A program made the position numbers and the translations under genes. Under the pieces are notes generated by a model. It ran no database searches. It was given only the letters and a program-made list of their open reading frames with translations, and was not told the DNA's origin. DNA of 64,000 nt, from positions 2,728,001-2,792,000 of the forward strand of contig NZ_CP092364.2 of NCBI RefSeq assembly GCF_022370755.2, read 5' to 3'. Each line of letters begins with the position of its first letter. Positions within the stretch are counted from its first letter, which is position 1. Positions 32,153 to 44,317 of the stretch are shown in pieces. Origin of the DNA: Mycolicibacterium goodii. Its GTDB lineage: Bacteria > Actinomycetota > Actinomycetes > Mycobacteriales > Mycobacteriaceae.

Positions 32153-32992
32153 TCAGAACGCCGGTGAGACGTCTCCACCGGGCCAGCGCTGCTCGATGAA
32201 CTCGCGCGTGGCATCGCTGTGCAGCAACTCGTCGAGCTTGACGATGTCGGGATCGTCCTGGTTGTCCGCACGGCTGACCAGGAAATTCGAGTACTGGTTG
32301 TCCTCGAGCGATTCGATGATCAACGCGTCTTTGAGTGTGTAGCCGGCGTCCAGGAAATAGTTGCCGTTGAGGATCGCGAGATCCACCTCCGGGACGGCCT
32401 TGGCCTGCAGATCCGGTGCGGCCTCGATGAACTGGAGGTTCTTCGGGTTTCCGACGGTGTGCACGTTCACGGGTCCGTCGGCGGGCAGCGTGACGAGATG
32501 CTCGGAGGCCAGCAGGGCCAGCGCGCGGGCCTGATTGGATCCGTCGTCGGTGATACTGATCCTGGCACCGTCCGGGAGATCGTGTGCGCTGCGGAATTTC
32601 TCGGAGAACGCGGCGTATGGCTCGATGTGCACTCCGGGGAACGCGTGCAGCTGGTAGCCGAAGTCGGCGACCTGCTCATCGAGGTAAGGATGGTGCTGGA
32701 AGTAGTTGGCGTCGATGTCGCCCTCGGCGAGCCAGCGGTTGCCCAACGAGTAGTCGTCGAACACGCGGATGTCGAAATCCAGCCCGGCGTCCTTGGCCTG
32801 ACCGTTCTTGATGAACTCGAGGATCTCGGCGTGCGGCACCTGCGTCGCGGCGACCGTGAGCCGTTTCTCGCCGGATCCGCGCAGCCAGAGGAACCCGGCG
32901 ACGACGAGCACCACCACGATGACCGCGGCGATACCCGCGTACAACGGGGCCTTCCGTTTGGGTGGGCCGTCGATGCTCTCGGGTGTGGACAT
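32153..32992 (-). CDS. metQ: Methionine ABC transporter substrate-binding protein (MetQ/NlpA family), transmembrane-anchored
   Basis: A 279-residue extracytoplasmic binding protein of the NlpA/MetQ family, which captures L- or D-methionine. The binding domain starts near residue 45 (LTVAATQVPHAEILEF) and has NYFQHHPYLDE and ISITDDGSNQARAL, typical of the family. The N-terminus is unusual: instead of a lipobox there is a basic stretch (PPKRKAPL) and a single uninterrupted hydrophobic helix without Cys, so it is probably anchored by a transmembrane segment. It lies about 50 nt after metI and completes metN-metI-metQ. The convergent esterase lies beyond the hairpin. Confidence 0.92.
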   Translation of the reverse strand: MSTPESIDGPPKRKAPLYAGIAAVIVVVLVVAGFLWLRGSGEKRLTVAATQVPHAEILEFIKNGQAKDAGLDFDIRVFDDYSLGNRWLAEGDIDANYFQHHPYLDEQVADFGYQLHAFPGVHIEPYAAFSEKFRSAHDLPDGARISITDDGSNQARALALLASEHLVTLPADGPVNVHTVGNPKNLQFIEAAPDLQAKAVPEVDLAILNGNYFLDAGYTLKDALIIESLEDNQYSNFLVSRADNQDDPDIVKLDELLHSDATREFIEQRWPGGDVSPAF

Positions 32993-33045
32993 AGTGAATT
33001 TCCGTTCCTGTCAGTTGAACTCAGTGGGATAGGTGAGGTGGAAAA

Positions 33046-33777
33046 CTATGCGGAGCGGCGCTGGGCCTCACCGGCGGCGCCGCTGGAACGCCGCGCGCGG
33101 TGATCGGTCTTGCGCGCGAAATAGTCGCCGACGACCTGGAAGACCTGTGCGAACGCGATGAGCAGCAGCACCGTGGACCACAGCACCGGGCCGTCGTACG
33201 AGCGGGCGCCGTAGCGGATCGCGAGATCGCCCAGTCCCCCGCCACCGATCACGCCGGCGAGAGCCGAGAAGCCCAGCAGCGCAATGATCGTGATGGTGAG
33301 CCCGGCGATGATGCCGCTCACCGCCTCGGGCAGAAGTGTTTTCACGATGATCTGCCAGCGGGTGGCGCCGACCACGCGGGCCGCGTCGATCTTGCCCGAA
33401 TCGACCTCGCGCAGCGACGATTCCACGAGCCGGGCGAGGAACGGGATGGTGCCGATGGTCAGCGGCACCATCGCGGCGACCGTGCCAAGGCTGGAACCCA
33501 CCAACAACCGGCCGAGCGGCCACAGCGCGATCACCAACACCAGGAACGGCAGGGACCGGGTGACGTTCACCACGACACCCAGCGAGCTGTTGAGCCAGCG
33601 GATCGGGGCCAGCCCGCCCGGTGCGGTGACGTACAGCAGGACACCCAGCGGGATACCGAGGAGCACCACGAAGAAGAACGGCACGAACACCAGTTGCAGG
33701 GTTTCGACGACGGCCACCGGCACGGCGTCGGTCGTGAACAGGATCGAATCGTCGAGCCACTGCGTGAACGCGTTCAC
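33046..33777 (-). CDS. metI: Methionine ABC transporter permease
   Basis: A 243-residue inner-membrane permease with five to six helices. The cytoplasmic loop that contacts the ATPase reads EAVSGIIAGLTITIIALLG, and the upstream VGATRWQIIVKTLLPEA is the classical EAA loop. The start is the GTG at 33777: GAAAGGAG lies 6 nt upstream and the codon overlaps the metN stop by 4 nt. Conserved pieces such as TRSLPFLVLVIALWP match MetI. The C-terminal 25 residues are a polar, cytoplasmic tail (RKTDHRARRSSGAAGE). Confidence 0.93.
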   Translation of the reverse strand: MNAFTQWLDDSILFTTDAVPVAVVETLQLVFVPFFFVVLLGIPLGVLLYVTAPGGLAPIRWLNSSLGVVVNVTRSLPFLVLVIALWPLGRLLVGSSLGTVAAMVPLTIGTIPFLARLVESSLREVDSGKIDAARVVGATRWQIIVKTLLPEAVSGIIAGLTITIIALLGFSALAGVIGGGGLGDLAIRYGARSYDGPVLWSTVLLLIAFAQVFQVVGDYFARKTDHRARRSSGAAGEAQRRSA

Positions 33778-34763
33778 ACCAGGCTCCTTTCGGGGCTCAC
33801 TGCGGTCAGCCCGTTGTGCTCGAACCACCGCAGGTAGTCGTCGACACGATCGGCGGCCGAGTGGTCGACACCGGTGAGTGCCAGTTGGAACTGCGAAACC
33901 GACTGACCGCCGAGGCGGAGCACCTCACCGTCGAGGATTCGCACATCGGCGTTGAGCTCGCGGGCCAGTGCACTGATGAACGAGCCCGAGACGTCGGTGC
34001 CGGCGTGCACGTTGATGATCAGTTCGCCGTCGGTGGGTGGCGGCGGATCACTCAGGGGTGGCAGCAGACCCGATGCCGGGTCTGCTGCCACCTCGGCCAG
34101 CGTGCCCTGCGCGACGACGCGGCCCTCGCTGAGCACGGTCACCCGGTCGGCGATCTGGCGCACGATCGCCAGGTCGTGGGTGATCAAGAGCACGGTGACG
34201 CCGAGCTCGTCGCGCAGATTGGTCAGCAGCGTGAGGATCTCCTGCGTGGTGGCCGGATCGAGCGCGCTGGTGGGTTCGTCGGCCAGGATGACCGTGGGAT
34301 GCGCCGCGAGCGCGCGGGCGATGCCCACCCGTTGCTGTTGTCCGCCCGACAATTGCGCCGGGTAGGCGTCGCCACGGCCCGGCAGCCCGACGAGCTCGAG
34401 GAGTTCCTGCGCGCGGTACCACCGCTTCTTGCGGTCCCAGCCCGCGATCTCCAGCGGGTACTCGATGTTGGCGCGGGCCGTGCGGTTGTCGAGCAGGTTC
34501 GCCGATTGGAAGACGTTGCCGAGCCGGCGCCGCGCGTCGCGCAGTTCCCTCTCCGACAGCACGGTCAGGTCCTGCCCGTCCAGCACGACACGACCGCGTG
34601 TGGGGCGTTCGAGCAGCGCGATGGTGCGGACCAGGGTGCTCTTACCCGATCCGCTGCTGCCCACGACACCGAGAATCTCGCCCTGGTCGACGGAGATCGA
34701 CACGCCTTCCAGGGCTCGCGTCGTTCCGTAGAACTTCGTGAGGTCTTCGGTGTAGATCGACAT
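33774..34763 (-). CDS. metN: Methionine ABC transporter ATP-binding protein
   Basis: The 329-residue ATPase of a MetNIQ importer. Walker A (VGSSGSGKSTLVR, residues about 34-46), signature (LSGGQQQRVGIARAL), Walker B (VILADEPTSALDP) and switch His (ITHDLAIV) are all intact. The last 90 residues form a NIL-type domain (HAGTDVSGSFISALARELNADVRI), which in other MetN proteins binds methionine and inhibits transport when the amino acid is plentiful. The ATG at 34763 is preceded by AGGTGA. It heads the metN-metI-metQ operon. No SAM riboswitch is recognisable in the upstream 170 nt. Confidence 0.94.
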   Translation of the reverse strand: MSIYTEDLTKFYGTTRALEGVSISVDQGEILGVVGSSGSGKSTLVRTIALLERPTRGRVVLDGQDLTVLSERELRDARRRLGNVFQSANLLDNRTARANIEYPLEIAGWDRKKRWYRAQELLELVGLPGRGDAYPAQLSGGQQQRVGIARALAAHPTVILADEPTSALDPATTQEILTLLTNLRDELGVTVLLITHDLAIVRQIADRVTVLSEGRVVAQGTLAEVAADPASGLLPPLSDPPPPTDGELIINVHAGTDVSGSFISALARELNADVRILDGEVLRLGGQSVSQFQLALTGVDHSAADRVDDYLRWFEHNGLTAVSPERSLV

Positions 34764-34864
34764 CGCTCACCTATCTGCCGGGCACTCAAACGGGCCGAAC
34801 TGTAAACGAGTTGAACGTTTCAAACCAGGGTTGTGCTCACCGGTTTTCGAACCGTGTCACGGCG

Positions 34865-34922
34865 CGAGCAGACGCAAAACTGCCCAATCTCCGAAGAAAT
34901 TGGGCAGTTTTACGTCTGCTCG
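34865..34922. terminator. 24-bp inverted repeat, terminator after metK
   Basis: Two 24-nt arms with one mismatch flank a 10-nt loop. The element sits 15 nt past the metK stop and upstream of the metN promoter region, so it should end metK transcription and insulate metN. Confidence 0.8.
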
Positions 34923-34936
34923 GCGAAGGAGTGAAC

Positions 34937-36136
<1,200 letters not shown>

Positions 36137-36181
36137 GGTCCGCGTCCTTCCTCGAAACTTCTCAAACTAGTTAGTTGGGCG

Positions 36182-36187
36182 AATATA
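36182..36187 (-). promoter_or_regulatory. Candidate -10 box (TATATT) of metK
   Basis: TATATT on the minus strand fits TANNNT and stands out in this GC-rich DNA. It predicts transcription starting about 40 nt before the metK GTG. Confidence 0.5.
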
Positions 36188-36204
36188 ACTTCTGCCCTGT
36201 TGCA

Positions 36205-36218
36205 CCCAAGCGCTTGGG
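36205..36218. promoter_or_regulatory. 14-bp perfect palindrome at the metK -35 position
   Basis: CCCAAGCGCTTGGG is a perfect palindrome located where the -35 element of the predicted metK promoter should be. It could be an operator. It could alternatively belong to the coaBC 3' region as a short terminator stem, though it has no loop. Confidence 0.4.
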
Positions 36219-36264
36219 ACGCTCACGCGCAACCCTTTCGCGCACCCGGATGCGGTGGTTTGTG

Positions 36265-37509
36265 CTACCCGTCCTGGCTCTTCAGGAACGCCGCGATCGA
36301 GTCAACGATACGGGTGGCCATGAGCGTCTTCGACCCGTGCTCCAGTGCGGACTCGGTGCCGTCGGCGCTCAGCAACCAACCATCGTTGTGATCGACCTCG
36401 AACGCACGGTTTTCCCCCACGGCGTTCACGACGAGCAGGTCACAGCCCTTACGCTCGAGTTTCGCCCTGGCGTGGAACAAGACGTCGCCGTTGGCGTCGC
36501 CGGTTTCGGCGGCGAATCCGACAATCGCGCGCATGTTTGGCAACTGTCCTTCTGCCCTGGCACGTACCGCGCCTGCCAGCACGTCGTCGTTGCGGACGAG
36601 ATCGATCGAGGTGGGCTCCGAGGCGCCCTTCTTGATCTTGGCGGTGGCCACGTGCGCGGGGCGGAAGTCGGCGACCGCGGCAGCCATCACGAGAACGTGC
36701 GCGTCGGGTGCGTGCTTGGACACCGCGTCGCGCAGCTGGGTCGCCGAGCCGATGTGGACCATGTCGACTCCGGCCGGGTCGACGAGGCCCGCGGTGTTGC
36801 CCGCGATGAGGGTCACGTCGGCGCCGCGCTGTGCCATCACACGCGCGACGGCGTAACCCTGCTTGCCGGAACTGCGGTTGCCGATGAAGCGCACCGGGTC
36901 GAGGGGCTCACGCGTGCCGCCCGCAGTCACCAGCGCCTTGACGCCGGACAGGTCGTACGGGAGCGCGTCGCCGCGTTCGAGCAGCAGCTGCGCGAGCGTC
37001 GTGATCTCCTCGGCCTCGGGCAGCCGGCCCGGTCCGCTGTCGGCGCCGGTGAGACGCCCCGCGGCGGGTTCGAGGACCACCGAGCCGCGGCGGCGAAGGG
37101 TCTCCACGTTCTCGACGGTCGCCGGGTGCAACCACATCTCGGTGTGCATCGCCGGCGCGAACATGACGGGACATCGCGCGGTGAGCAGCGTTGCGGTCAG
37201 CAGATCGTCGGCGCGCCCCGCGGCCGCGCGGGCCAGGAGATCGGCGGTGGCGGGTGCGATGACGACAAGGTCTGCGTGCTGGCCGATGCGGACGTGCTGC
37301 ACCTCGTGGACATCGGTGAACACGCCGGTGTGCACCGGGTTACCGGACAGCGCCTCGAACGTCGCGGCGCCGACGAAGCGCAGGGCGGATTCGGTGGGGA
37401 CCACCCGCACCGAATGCCCGGCCTCGGTGAGTTGACGGACGACCGTGCACGCCTTGTAGGCGGCAATTCCGCCGGCGACGCCGACGACGATCCGCTTGCG
37501 CGCGCTCAC
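36265..37509 (-). CDS. coaBC: Bifunctional phosphopantothenoylcysteine decarboxylase / phosphopantothenate-cysteine ligase
   Basis: Carries out the second and third steps of coenzyme A synthesis. The 414-residue protein has an N-terminal FMN-binding decarboxylase domain (CoaC: VGVAGGIAAYKACTVVRQL, then IAPATADLLARAAAG and APAMHTEMW) and a C-terminal ligase domain (CoaB: ALVTAGGTREPLDPVRFIGNRSSGKQGYAVA). The start at 37509 is 18 nt after the rpoZ stop, so it is expected to be transcribed with gmk and rpoZ. The GNRSSG motif for nucleotide binding is intact. No oddities were found. Confidence 0.96.
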   Translation of the reverse strand: MSARKRIVVGVAGGIAAYKACTVVRQLTEAGHSVRVVPTESALRFVGAATFEALSGNPVHTGVFTDVHEVQHVRIGQHADLVVIAPATADLLARAAAGRADDLLTATLLTARCPVMFAPAMHTEMWLHPATVENVETLRRRGSVVLEPAAGRLTGADSGPGRLPEAEEITTLAQLLLERGDALPYDLSGVKALVTAGGTREPLDPVRFIGNRSSGKQGYAVARVMAQRGADVTLIAGNTAGLVDPAGVDMVHIGSATQLRDAVSKHAPDAHVLVMAAAVADFRPAHVATAKIKKGASEPTSIDLVRNDDVLAGAVRARAEGQLPNMRAIVGFAAETGDANGDVLFHARAKLERKGCDLLVVNAVGENRAFEVDHNDGWLLSADGTESALEHGSKTLMATRIVDSIAAFLKSQDG

Positions 37510-37527
37510 GAACCGGCCCTGGCCTGG

Positions 37528-37851
37528 CTATTCGCCTTCGGTGTGCTCGAGCAGGTCCCCGTGGATCTCGCGCAGCGCGATCGACAGGGGCTTCTCCTGC
37601 AGGCCGGGCTCGACGAGCGGGCCGACGTATTCGAGGATGCCGTCGCCCAGCTGGTTGTAGTAATCGTTGATCTGGCGGGCCCGCTTGGCGGCGTAGATCA
37701 CCAGCGCATACTTGCTCGAAGCGCGGTCCAGCAACTCGTCGATGGGCGGGTTGGTGATGCCCAGCGGCGTGTCGTAGGCGCCTGCGGCGGACGAGTCGAT
37801 ACCGAGGTCGTCCACAGCGGTCAGCTGCGCGTCGGCGTGCGGGGTGCTCAC
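37528..37851 (-). CDS. rpoZ: RNA polymerase omega subunit
   Basis: The small subunit that folds and stabilises the beta' subunit of RNA polymerase. The GTG at 37851, with AGGAG 8 nt upstream, gives the 107-residue mycobacterial form ([14 protein letters not shown]...). The conserved core is [27 protein letters not shown], followed by [16 protein letters not shown], typical of omega in actinobacteria. It lies between gmk and coaBC, the standard gmk-rpoZ-coaBC order. About 110 nt separate it from the gmk stop. Confidence 0.95.
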   Translation of the reverse strand: MSTPHADAQLTAVDDLGIDSSAAGAYDTPLGITNPPIDELLDRASSKYALVIYAAKRARQINDYYNQLGDGILEYVGPLVEPGLQEKPLSIALREIHGDLLEHTEGE

Positions 37852-37962
37852 GAAGAAGTCTCCTGGCGGTTGTTGGCACGAATGCCGTGAATGCATTTGT
37901 GAACAGCGTGGTGGTGGCTCACAGACCCGAATGCGCCCGAGTGTCGATCACGGCACGATGAG

Positions 37963-38568
37963 TCATCGGCTGTCCACCAGCAAGGATACCAATTCCGCGC
38001 ATGCCGAATCCAACTGCCGGTTCACCACGACCCGGTCGAAATCGGATTGTGCAGCCATTTCGGCCCTCGCGGTGTCCAGGCGACGGGCCATCACCTCGGG
38101 CGTTTCGGTGCCGCGATCGGACAACCTGCGTACGAGCTCGTCCCAGCTCGGCGGTGCCAGGAACACCGACACGACCTCCGGCATGGCATGTTTGACCGCC
38201 CTGGCGCCGGCCAGATCGACCTCGATCAGCACCGGGCGTCCTGCCCGGGTGGCCTCGCGGACCGGCGCCGCCGGAGTACCCGAGCGGTGCAGGCCGCCGT
38301 GGATCTCCGCCCATTCGAGCAGTTCCCCGTCGTCGATCAACTGCTGGAAGTGTTCCGGGGTCACGAAGGTGTAATCCACGCCGTCGACCTCCCCGGGACG
38401 GGGCGCCCTGGTGGTGACGGACACGGAAAAGTACAGGTCGGGAAGCCGCTGCCGTAGACAGCGGACCACGGTGGACTTCCCGACAGCTGAGGGGCCGGAC
38501 AGCACCACGACCCGAGCCCTTGCGGGCTCATCAGTCGCGCGTTGTCCGGCCCCACGGCCGACAGTCAA
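37963..38568 (-). CDS. gmk: Guanylate kinase
   Basis: Phosphorylates GMP to GDP. In the 201-residue protein the Walker A is GPSAVGKS at residues 25-32, the GMP-binding stretch is [20 protein letters not shown] and the lid follows ([13 protein letters not shown]). The 20-residue N-terminal extension is polar. The start codon is TTG (38568), 10 nt after the mIHF stop, with AAGG upstream as a weak ribosome binding site; the next in-frame GTG would cut into the core strand, so the TTG is preferred. It forms a cluster with mIHF and rpoZ. Confidence 0.94.
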   Translation of the reverse strand: MTVGRGAGQRATDEPARARVVVLSGPSAVGKSTVVRCLRQRLPDLYFSVSVTTRAPRPGEVDGVDYTFVTPEHFQQLIDDGELLEWAEIHGGLHRSGTPAAPVREATRAGRPVLIEVDLAGARAVKHAMPEVVSVFLAPPSWDELVRRLSDRGTETPEVMARRLDTARAEMAAQSDFDRVVVNRQLDSACAELVSLLVDSR

Positions 38569-38578
38569 TCTGCGCGCC

Positions 38579-38896
38579 TTACGACTGGTCGAACTTCTCC
38601 AGCAAGGCCTTGCGCTGGCGATCGCCGAGGCCGCGCAGACGGCGGGTCGGAGCGATCTCCAGTTCGGTCATGATTTCCTGCGCCTTGACCTTGCCCACCT
38701 TGGGCAGAGCCTCCAGCAGCGCGGAAACCTTCATCTTGCCGAGAACCTCGTCGGTCTCGGCGTCGGTGAGCACCTGCTTGAGGTTGGTGCCGCCGCGCTT
38801 GAGTCGATCCTTGAGCTCGGCTCGCGCTCGACGTGCGGCAGCAGCCTTCTCCAACGCTGCCGCGCGCTGTTCGTCGGTCAACTGGGGAAGGGCCAC
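38579..38896 (-). CDS. mihF: Mycobacterial integration host factor mIHF
   Basis: An essential nucleoid-associated protein of actinobacteria, first found as the host factor for mycobacteriophage L5 integration. The GTG at 38896 has GGAGGAA 3 nt upstream and gives the known 105-residue form ([16 protein letters not shown]...). The helical N-terminus precedes an S13-like helix-two-turn-helix with [19 protein letters not shown] and [16 protein letters not shown], which binds DNA. The frame is open for another 470 nt upstream, but the strong ribosome binding site and family length argue against the extended form. Confidence 0.95.
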   Translation of the reverse strand: MALPQLTDEQRAAALEKAAAARRARAELKDRLKRGGTNLKQVLTDAETDEVLGKMKVSALLEALPKVGKVKAQEIMTELEIAPTRRLRGLGDRQRKALLEKFDQS

Positions 38897-39393
38897 GGGT
38901 TCCTCCGTCTCCTGGCGATCTTCTCGGCCATCACTTGATTTGTCTCGGCTGGAGCACAAACACAGCCAGCGACGACGACCGTACCCAGGCAAGCTGACGA
39001 AAGCTAACCCCACCCCCTGGTTACAACGCCAAAAGCCCAGCGTGTAGTGCACCCGGGCAGCCGCCCGCGGCCCGCCGTCCGCGCGCCGGCCCGACGGCGG
39101 GATTTCGCCGGATTTTTGGATGTTTTTGCACGTCAACGGTTTTCGGAGGGCACCAGCCGACGCCTCGGACACGGTGGCCGGTCGACGACCTCCCCCGCGT
39201 GCCGGCCGTGGCAGAGCCGAAAGAAAATTTTCGCTGGTCACGGCGTGTCGGGCGTGTCGAGGGCCTGACGGGCGGGTCAAATCACGCGGTCGCGCCGCTC
39301 GACGCGGGCACAACTCACACCGAGCCGACACACAGAGCGGTCGAATGACCTTCGTCACCGGTTGCACCGACCCGGACCGAACGGCGGCCCGAC
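38897..39393. other. Gene-poor stretch upstream of mIHF
   Basis: About 500 nt without a convincing gene. On the minus strand it must hold the mIHF promoter; TAGCTT at 39006-39001 would give a leader of about 100 nt, but a -35 is not clear. No repeats or RNA gene are recognised. Confidence 0.4.
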
Positions 39394-39696
39394 GTGGCTA
39401 TCAGGCGCCTGACCTGCGGGTCTGCGGTCGTCGCCGCCCTCGGGGGCACGCCGTTGGCCGTCCGCGCGGCCGTGCCGGGCACCCAACCCCGTCGCCCCTG
39501 GGGTGACTTCGGCGGTTGTCAGGACCCGGGTGGGCACCCCGACAGTGGATCGGGAGGGCACGACGACGGCGGATCGGCCCACCCGATCGACGCCCCAGGG
39601 CGACCCGGGGGCCCCGGCGGACCCGCAGGGCCGGGCGCACCCGGCGGACCCGAGGATCCCGGCGAAGGGCCGCCCACTCCCACCGTCCTGGCCTGA
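39394..39696 (+). CDS. Possible exported Gly/Pro-rich protein
   Basis: A 100-codon frame that may encode a small secreted protein. From the GTG at 39394 the first 26 residues look like a signal peptide: basic start (AIRRL), hydrophobic core (SAVVAALGGTPLAV) and a possible cleavage after RAA. The mature part is rich in Gly, Asp and Pro, with GRPGGPGGPAGPGAPGGP near the C-terminus. No ribosome binding site is obvious. On the opposite strand the same DNA (39519-39911) reads as seven collagen-like G-X-Y triplets, a mirror effect of the GGN/CCN repeats, so the coding strand is not certain. I do not recognise a family. In M. tuberculosis this place holds PE15/PPE20, which are absent here. Confidence 0.38.
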   Translation: MAIRRLTCGSAVVAALGGTPLAVRAAVPGTQPRRPWGDFGGCQDPGGHPDSGSGGHDDGGSAHPIDAPGRPGGPGGPAGPGAPGGPEDPGEGPPTPTVLA

Positions 39697-40000
39697 CGCG
39701 GCGACGACCAGGCCCACGACGATCGCCGACCGTTCCACTCCCGCGGGCCCCGTTGCACGCCTCGATGTACGACAATCGGGGCGGCCGGCTCCTCGGCACC
39801 ACGGACGCCGCCGTGAGCGGCCGGTGACCGACCGGGCCACAGTGTGTTTGGACAGTGAACGTGAATCATGTTGCGCGCCAGCCGGTCCAGACGGCACGCC
39901 GATGACCGCACGCATGCACGCGCACCAGCGGCACCGGTGAACGACGCACGGGAGCCCTTCGGCCACTGTGGTTGTCGTCCGCGTCCGACACCGTCGACTA
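39697..40000. other. Gene-poor stretch between the Gly/Pro-rich ORF and pyrF
   Basis: About 300 nt in which open frames on both strands overlap but none has a good start, ribosome binding site or recognisable product. No repeat or RNA gene was identified. Confidence 0.4.
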
Positions 40001-40025
40001 CGCGGGCGACTCTGGAACGCCCGTG
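40001..40025 (-). terminator. Possible hairpin terminator of the pyr operon
   Basis: CGCGGGCG and CGCCCGTG pair over 8 bp (one G-U) around a 9-nt loop, beginning 7 nt after the pyrF stop. The location suits the end of the pyrimidine operon. Confidence 0.45.
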
Positions 40026-40031
40026 CGCTCG

Positions 40032-40870
40032 TCAGGCCAAATAGGCGACCTGGTCACGCAGACGTTCGGCCGCGGTGCGCACATCGGCGACGCCGGGCCC
40101 GGCCCGCAGGACCTCGCGGGAGACCGCCGGCAACACCCGTCGCGCACCGCCGAGACCCCCCAGGGCCTCCGGCCTGCCGCCCTGCGCGCCGACACCGGGA
40201 ACCAGGACCGGACCACCCAACGCATGCAGGTCGGGCGGATCGGGCACCGTCGCACCGACGACGACACCGAAGGGACCCACCGGATGCCCGTCGTGGGCCG
40301 CCGGATTCGCCTCCCGGTGCGCCACCCGATTGGCTTCCGCGACGGCGTCGACGATCGACTGCGCGACGGTGACGTGTCCGGCCATCGCGCGTTGCAGACC
40401 GATGCCTTCGGGGTTGGAGGTCGCGGCGAGCACGAACACCCCGCGGCCGTTGGCCACCGCGGTGTCCAGAAGCGGTTGCAGCGAGCCGAATCCGAGGTAC
40501 GGGGACGCCGTCACGGCGTCGGCGGCCAGTGGCGACTCACCGGCCCATGCCGCCGCGTAGGCCGCCATCGTGGAGCCGATGTCGCCGCGTTTGGCGTCGG
40601 CGAGCACCAGCACACCCGCGCTGCGCAGCGCCGCGATCGTGTCCTCCAGCACCGCGAAACCCGCCGAGCCGTACGCCTCGAAGAACGCGACCTGAGGTTT
40701 GACGATCGCGAAGTCGGCGAACGCCTCCACACAGATGTCGCAGAACGCGCGGAGGCCGTCGGTGTCGACGGTCAGACCCCACGCCTTCATGAGTTCGGGG
40801 TGCGGGTCGATGCCGGGGCACAGCGGCCCGCGCGCCGACACCGCGGCGTCGAGCCGCTCCCCGAATGCCG

Positions 40871-40874
<4 letters not shown>
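40032..40874 (-). CDS. pyrF: Orotidine 5'-phosphate decarboxylase, type 2
   Basis: Catalyses the last step of UMP synthesis. The 280-residue length and the motif [10 protein letters not shown] (catalytic Lys 95) define the type 2 subfamily found in mycobacteria. The N-terminus [14 protein letters not shown] and the phosphate-binding [10 protein letters not shown] near residue 230 are conserved. Its ATG overlaps the carB stop by 4 nt, so it is the last gene of the pyr operon, followed by a candidate terminator hairpin. Confidence 0.96.
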
Positions 40875-44218
<3,344 letters not shown>

Positions 44219-44240
44219 TGAGCGCACCCCCAGTCAGGCA

Positions 44241-44299
44241 CGAGCGTGCGTGCGTACAGATGAAATGACGGCGTGGCGTGCAACAGACACGCACGCTCG
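44241..44299 (-). repeat. Inverted repeat between carA and carB
   Basis: CGAGCGTGCGTG and CACGCACGCTCG form a perfect 12-bp stem around a 35-nt loop within the carA-carB gap. As RNA it would form a stable hairpin directly before carB translation. It may be an attenuator, a processing or stability site, or an inserted intergenic palindrome. Confidence 0.7.
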
Positions 44300-44317
44300 C
44301 GGTGGAAATTGGGTAGG

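Noticed and set aside
34764..34864. SAM riboswitch before metN or metK
   Set aside because: No conserved SAM-I, SAM-II or SAM-IV core could be found; the strong structure nearby is a plain hairpin.
38579..39367. Extended 262-residue form of mIHF
   Set aside because: A strong ribosome binding site and the known family length support the GTG at 38896; the extension is Arg-rich with no conserved feature.
39519..39911. Minus-strand collagen-like protein
   Set aside because: Seven G-X-Y triplets are present, but the frame lacks a signal peptide, has no ribosome binding site and is likely the complement of the GGP repeats in the plus-strand frame. Kept only as part of a finding.
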